A stretch of DNA of 64,000 nt, taken from the NCBI GenBank assembly GCA_042091275.1, contig JBELHR010000003.1, positions 1-64,000 on the forward strand, in the 5' to 3' direction. The stretch comes from JBELHR01 sp042091275 (lineage in GTDB: Bacteria > Bacteroidota > Bacteroidia > Flavobacteriales > Flavobacteriaceae). The position numbers were made by a program, and so were the translations under genes. Shown here one piece after another: positions 61,248 through 64,000 of the stretch. Below the pieces are notes generated by a model, which made no database searches, was not told the origin of the DNA, and saw only the letters and a list, made by a program, of their open reading frames with translations. How positions within the stretch are numbered: position 1 is the stretch's first letter; every line of letters begins with the position of its first letter.

Positions 61248-62939
61248 ATGAAAAGTGTATTGCCACCAAAACTAATTTACGCCCTTTTCTTAGGCGTTTT
61301 ATTGGGAAGTTGCGGATCCAAATCCAAAGATACTTCCCGACTCACTGGCTGGAGTCTCAATGACCCAAAAAGTGGAGGATTTGAACTAAACTCTAATTAT
61401 AAAGGTCAAGAAACGCCCCCAGGAATGGTTCTCGTTGAAGGAGGGACCTTTACTATGGGTAAAGTTCAGGACGATGTTATGTTCGATTGGAATACAGCAC
61501 CGGTAACTATGCAAGTAAGATCCTTTTTTATGGATGAGAGTGAGGTGACTAACCTCGAATACGTATTCTACCTGCAGTGGCTAGAAAAAGTTTTCCCTCC
61601 ATCGGATAAGGATTTTAAACACATCTACAAGTCTGCTTTGCCAGATACTTTAGTGTGGAGAAATACACTCGGTAATAACGAATTGTTGACCGAAAACTAT
61701 TTGAGAAACCCGGCCTATGCAAATTATCCTGTGGTTGGAGTTAGTTGGATACAAGCCAACGCTTACTGCAAGTGGAGAACAAATATTGTCAATGAGAACA
61801 TTCTTATCGAAAAAGGAGTTTTAAAACAACTTTGGGACCAAGATAGCGTAAGTGTATACGGTAAAAATAATTTTGATACAGATGTCTACCTTGCAAACCC
61901 AGGTCTAATGTACGACGGAGACGAATCCGTTTACGACAAAGGTTTACCTGATTTAGCGAAGTCTTCCAGCAAAGAAAAAGGAGAGGATAAAAAAGGTTTT
62001 ACAGGGCGTCAAGTCAAAATTGAAGATGGGATCTTAGTTTCAAAGTTTAGACTTCCAACAGAGGCAGAGTGGGAATATGCTGCTCGCTCTGATATCGAAA
62101 ATCGCGAATTCAACAACCTTAGAGGAAGAAAGAAATATCCTTGGCAAGGGAAATATACTCGTAACAAAAAGCGTCGCTATCGCGGAGATCAGTTGGCAAA
62201 CTTTAAAATGGGTAAAGGAGATTATTCCGGATTAGCTGGATGGAGTACGGATAACGCAGAAATTACTATCTCTGTTATGTCTTATCCTCCAAATGCTTTT
62301 GGACTTTACGACATGGCTGGAAATGTAGCCGAATGGGTTGCCGATGTTTACAGGCCAATTATCAGTTCGGATGCCAACGATTTGAATTATTACAGAGGTA
62401 ATGTATTTCAGAAAAAATATATTAATGAAGATGGAAGTGTTGCAGTTTACGACAATTTAAACATTGAATTTGACACCCTAGAAAATGGAAAAGTTATTCC
62501 TAAAAACCTTCCAGGAAGTTTAAAATATGTAAATATCGATAACGAAGACGCGGTTATGAGATATAACTATAACCAAGCTTATAATATCGATTCAAAAGAT
62601 GGCGACAATTCTTCTTCTCGTTTTTACGAGGACGATGAGGAATCTGCTATAGCTCCGAGAATGTACAACCATCCAAATAAAGGGACCTTAGAATTTGACG
62701 AAGATGGCGTGGCTGTAAACATGAACTATGACGAGGAATTTAGAACCACGCTTATCAGCGACGAAACTAGAGTCTTTAAAGGAGGATCTTGGAGAGATCG
62801 CGAGTATTGGTTAGATCCTGCTCAACGAAAGTATTTTCCACAATTCATGGCTACAGAATATATCGGATTTAGATGTGCTACAGATAAATTTGGAGAAAAG
62901 AAAAATTACAAAACTCCGATTCATCAGATACCGAAATAA
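61248..62939 (+). CDS. gldJ: Gliding motility lipoprotein GldJ
   Basis: GldJ is essential for gliding and T9SS function in Flavobacterium. The 563-residue protein has a lipoprotein signal (MKSVLPPKLIYALFLGVLLGSC, Cys22) and a formylglycine-generating-enzyme-like domain: GMVLVEGGTFTMG, SFFMDESEVTNLEYVFYL, VVGVSWIQANAYCKW, FRLPTEAEWEYAAR, FGLYDMAGNVAEW and VFKGGSWRDR with YIGFRC. The sulfatase-modifying active site is not expected to be functional in this family. Its length matches the F. johnsoniae protein. The terminator at its 3' end abuts murF. Confidence 0.95.
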   Translation: MKSVLPPKLIYALFLGVLLGSCGSKSKDTSRLTGWSLNDPKSGGFELNSNYKGQETPPGMVLVEGGTFTMGKVQDDVMFDWNTAPVTMQVRSFFMDESEVTNLEYVFYLQWLEKVFPPSDKDFKHIYKSALPDTLVWRNTLGNNELLTENYLRNPAYANYPVVGVSWIQANAYCKWRTNIVNENILIEKGVLKQLWDQDSVSVYGKNNFDTDVYLANPGLMYDGDESVYDKGLPDLAKSSSKEKGEDKKGFTGRQVKIEDGILVSKFRLPTEAEWEYAARSDIENREFNNLRGRKKYPWQGKYTRNKKRRYRGDQLANFKMGKGDYSGLAGWSTDNAEITISVMSYPPNAFGLYDMAGNVAEWVADVYRPIISSDANDLNYYRGNVFQKKYINEDGSVAVYDNLNIEFDTLENGKVIPKNLPGSLKYVNIDNEDAVMRYNYNQAYNIDSKDGDNSSSRFYEDDEESAIAPRMYNHPNKGTLEFDEDGVAVNMNYDEEFRTTLISDETRVFKGGSWRDREYWLDPAQRKYFPQFMATEYIGFRCATDKFGEKKNYKTPIHQIPK

Positions 62940-62956
62940 AGAAAACACTAAATTAG

Positions 62957-62984
62957 CCTCATCAAATTGATGAGGTTTTTTTTT
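62957..62984 (+). terminator. Intrinsic terminator ending at the murF start codon
   Basis: CCTCATCAA (62957-62965) pairs with TTGATGAGG (62967-62975), followed by nine Ts (62976-62984). The murF ATG begins at the very next base (62985). Confidence 0.85.
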
Positions 62985-64000
62985 ATGGATAATTTAGAGA
63001 TTGAAAAAGTATATCAACGTTTCGTCGAATCAAATTATGAGATTTGTACGGATACAAGGAGTGTAAAGAAGGGAGCTTTATTTTTTGCTTTAAAAGGCGA
63101 AAACTTTAACGGAAACACTTACGCCTCCAAGGCACTAGAACTAGGTTGCTCTTTTGCAATTGTCGATGAGGCCACAGATTCTGACAGTTCTAAAACTTTG
63201 AGAGTTTCGGACGTCTTAACTACTTTACAGAACCTCGCTACTTTTCATCGGAAAAAATTTGATATTCCTGTTCTCGCCCTGACCGGAAGCAATGGAAAAA
63301 CTACCAGTAAGGAACTTATAAATGCTTGCCTCAGTGAAGAATTTGAGGTTTTAGCCACCTTGGGAAACTTAAACAATCACATCGGTGTTCCGCTAACCTT
63401 ACTCCGATTGAGACCTCATCACCAATTAGCTATTATAGAGATGGGGGCAAATCACTTAAAAGAGATTGATTCTCTTTGTAATATTGCCCAGCCAAATTAT
63501 GGTTATATAACTAATTTCGGAAAAGCTCATCTAGAGGGATTTGGGAGCTTAGAAGGTGTGGTTCAAGGCAAAACGGAATTGTATCGCTATATAATTAAAA
63601 ATGGCGGTAAACTGTTTATTAATGCGGAGGACAGTCAACAGATTACTCAATGTAAGGGTGCTGAGACCATAAAATTTCACCCCAGTAATCAAAAATCGAA
63701 ATCCACAACCTTTATTTCTCAAGAACCCTATATCAAATTTGAATTAAACAACTTTGAGGTGCAAACTCATTTGATGGGCTTATATAATTACGTAAATATT
63801 TGTGCTGCTATAGCGATAAGTTCGGCCTTTGAAGTCACCGATCAAAAAATAGCACATGCCTTGGCCAACTATATCCCTAACAACAATAGAACTCAAATAA
63901 TCGAAACGGATAATAATCAAATTATATTGGATGCCTACAATGCAAACCCCTCGAGTATGCAGGTAGCTATTGATAATTTAGCAAGTATATCCGCAAAAAC
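62985..64000 (+). CDS. murF: UDP-N-acetylmuramoyl-tripeptide--D-Ala-D-Ala ligase (3' truncated)
   Basis: Adds D-Ala-D-Ala to the muropeptide precursor in the last cytoplasmic step. Only the first 338 residues are in the window; no stop is reached. The Mur ligase N-terminal domain (CTDTRSVKKGALFFALKGENFNG), the P-loop LALTGSNGKTTSKEL, the EMGANHLKEI metal region and the LGNLNNHIGVPLTLL stretch are all MurF-type. The ATP-binding end LDAYNANPSSM is reached just before the edge. It follows gldJ, as in other flavobacteria. Confidence 0.94.
   Translation, partial: MDNLEIEKVYQRFVESNYEICTDTRSVKKGALFFALKGENFNGNTYASKALELGCSFAIVDEATDSDSSKTLRVSDVLTTLQNLATFHRKKFDIPVLALTGSNGKTTSKELINACLSEEFEVLATLGNLNNHIGVPLTLLRLRPHHQLAIIEMGANHLKEIDSLCNIAQPNYGYITNFGKAHLEGFGSLEGVVQGKTELYRYIIKNGGKLFINAEDSQQITQCKGAETIKFHPSNQKSKSTTFISQEPYIKFELNNFEVQTHLMGLYNYVNICAAIAISSAFEVTDQKIAHALANYIPNNNRTQIIETDNNQIILDAYNANPSSMQVAIDNLASISAK

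Overview
The window is chromosomal DNA from a low-GC member of the Bacteroidota, almost certainly order Flavobacteriales. The support is a gliding/type IX secretion pair (porV, gldJ), Bacteroidota-type promoters (TAnnTTTG, with an upstream TTG about 19 bases away at the tRNA genes), few visible Shine-Dalgarno sites, and many families typical of the group: DUF349, DUF4136, DUF4369, DUF4920, DUF5522, a fused CcsBA, a split MutA/MutB and a head-GIN protein. Genus cannot be read from the sequence. Coding density is high: no stretch over 300 bases lacks a gene. I saw no insertion sequence, prophage, CRISPR array, rRNA or plasmid function.

Three runs of exactly 100 Ns interrupt the sequence. Two (22159-22258 and 44262-44361) are flanked by the same 55 bases on both sides. 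Removing one copy plus the Ns restores one open reading frame in each case (a TPR protein and a DUF1254 lipoprotein), so these are assembly artefacts and not broken genes. The third (39731-39830) has no duplicated flanks and hides the start of a DUF4870 gene.

Layout. 1-4.7 kb: a 5'-truncated BspA/DUF285 repeat protein, a 3-hydroxyacyl-CoA dehydrogenase, a carboxypeptidase-regulatory-like protein and two overlapping glycosyltransferase-type genes (one Stealth family). 4.9-12.7 kb: prmA-clpS-unknown, tpiA, an OppB-type permease, pyrF coupled to a BtuF-like metal receptor, then hutU-DUF4136-DUF5522. 13-22.6 kb: icmF, a DUF349 protein, aroE with two DUF368 (PopT-type) transporters, and the TPR protein. 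22.7-31 kb: a tightly overlapping pyrR-pyrB-STAS-like-rnz operon, a CoA-binding protein with a FabH-like synthase, htpG, a peroxiredoxin-like protein lacking the expected cysteine, an S1/P1 nuclease, a DUF4177 protein and a HAD phosphatase.

31.3-38.3 kb holds the most unusual gene, a 961-residue fusion of an APH-type kinase, an M23 zinc domain and a class III PLP enzyme, followed by a sodium/solute symporter, a galactokinase-like GHMP kinase and a DUF819 membrane protein. 38.4-46.6 kb carries envelope lipoproteins, a DUF4442 protein and a DUF4870-PadR-PspC-GIN envelope-stress-like operon, then DUF1254, CotH and DUF4920 proteins. 46.6-56 kb: trxB, tRNA-Pro and tRNA-Thr, then udk-divIC-mutA-mutB, ccsBA and a TPR membrane protein. 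56-64 kb: a LysM/PBP1 protein with guaA, cdd with porV, and divergently gldJ and a 3'-truncated murF.

Metabolic threads are B12-dependent acyl-CoA mutases (icmF, mutAB) for branched-chain and odd-chain catabolism, pyrimidine synthesis and salvage (pyrF, pyrR, pyrB, udk, cdd), histidine breakdown (hutU), and envelope biogenesis (popT-like genes, murF, divIC, porV, gldJ). I do not see a clear, self-contained new defence or secretion system. The best candidates for new biology are the kinase-M23-lyase fusion and its operon, the peroxiredoxin-like protein, the terminator that abuts the murF start codon, and the absence of porU between porV and gldJ.
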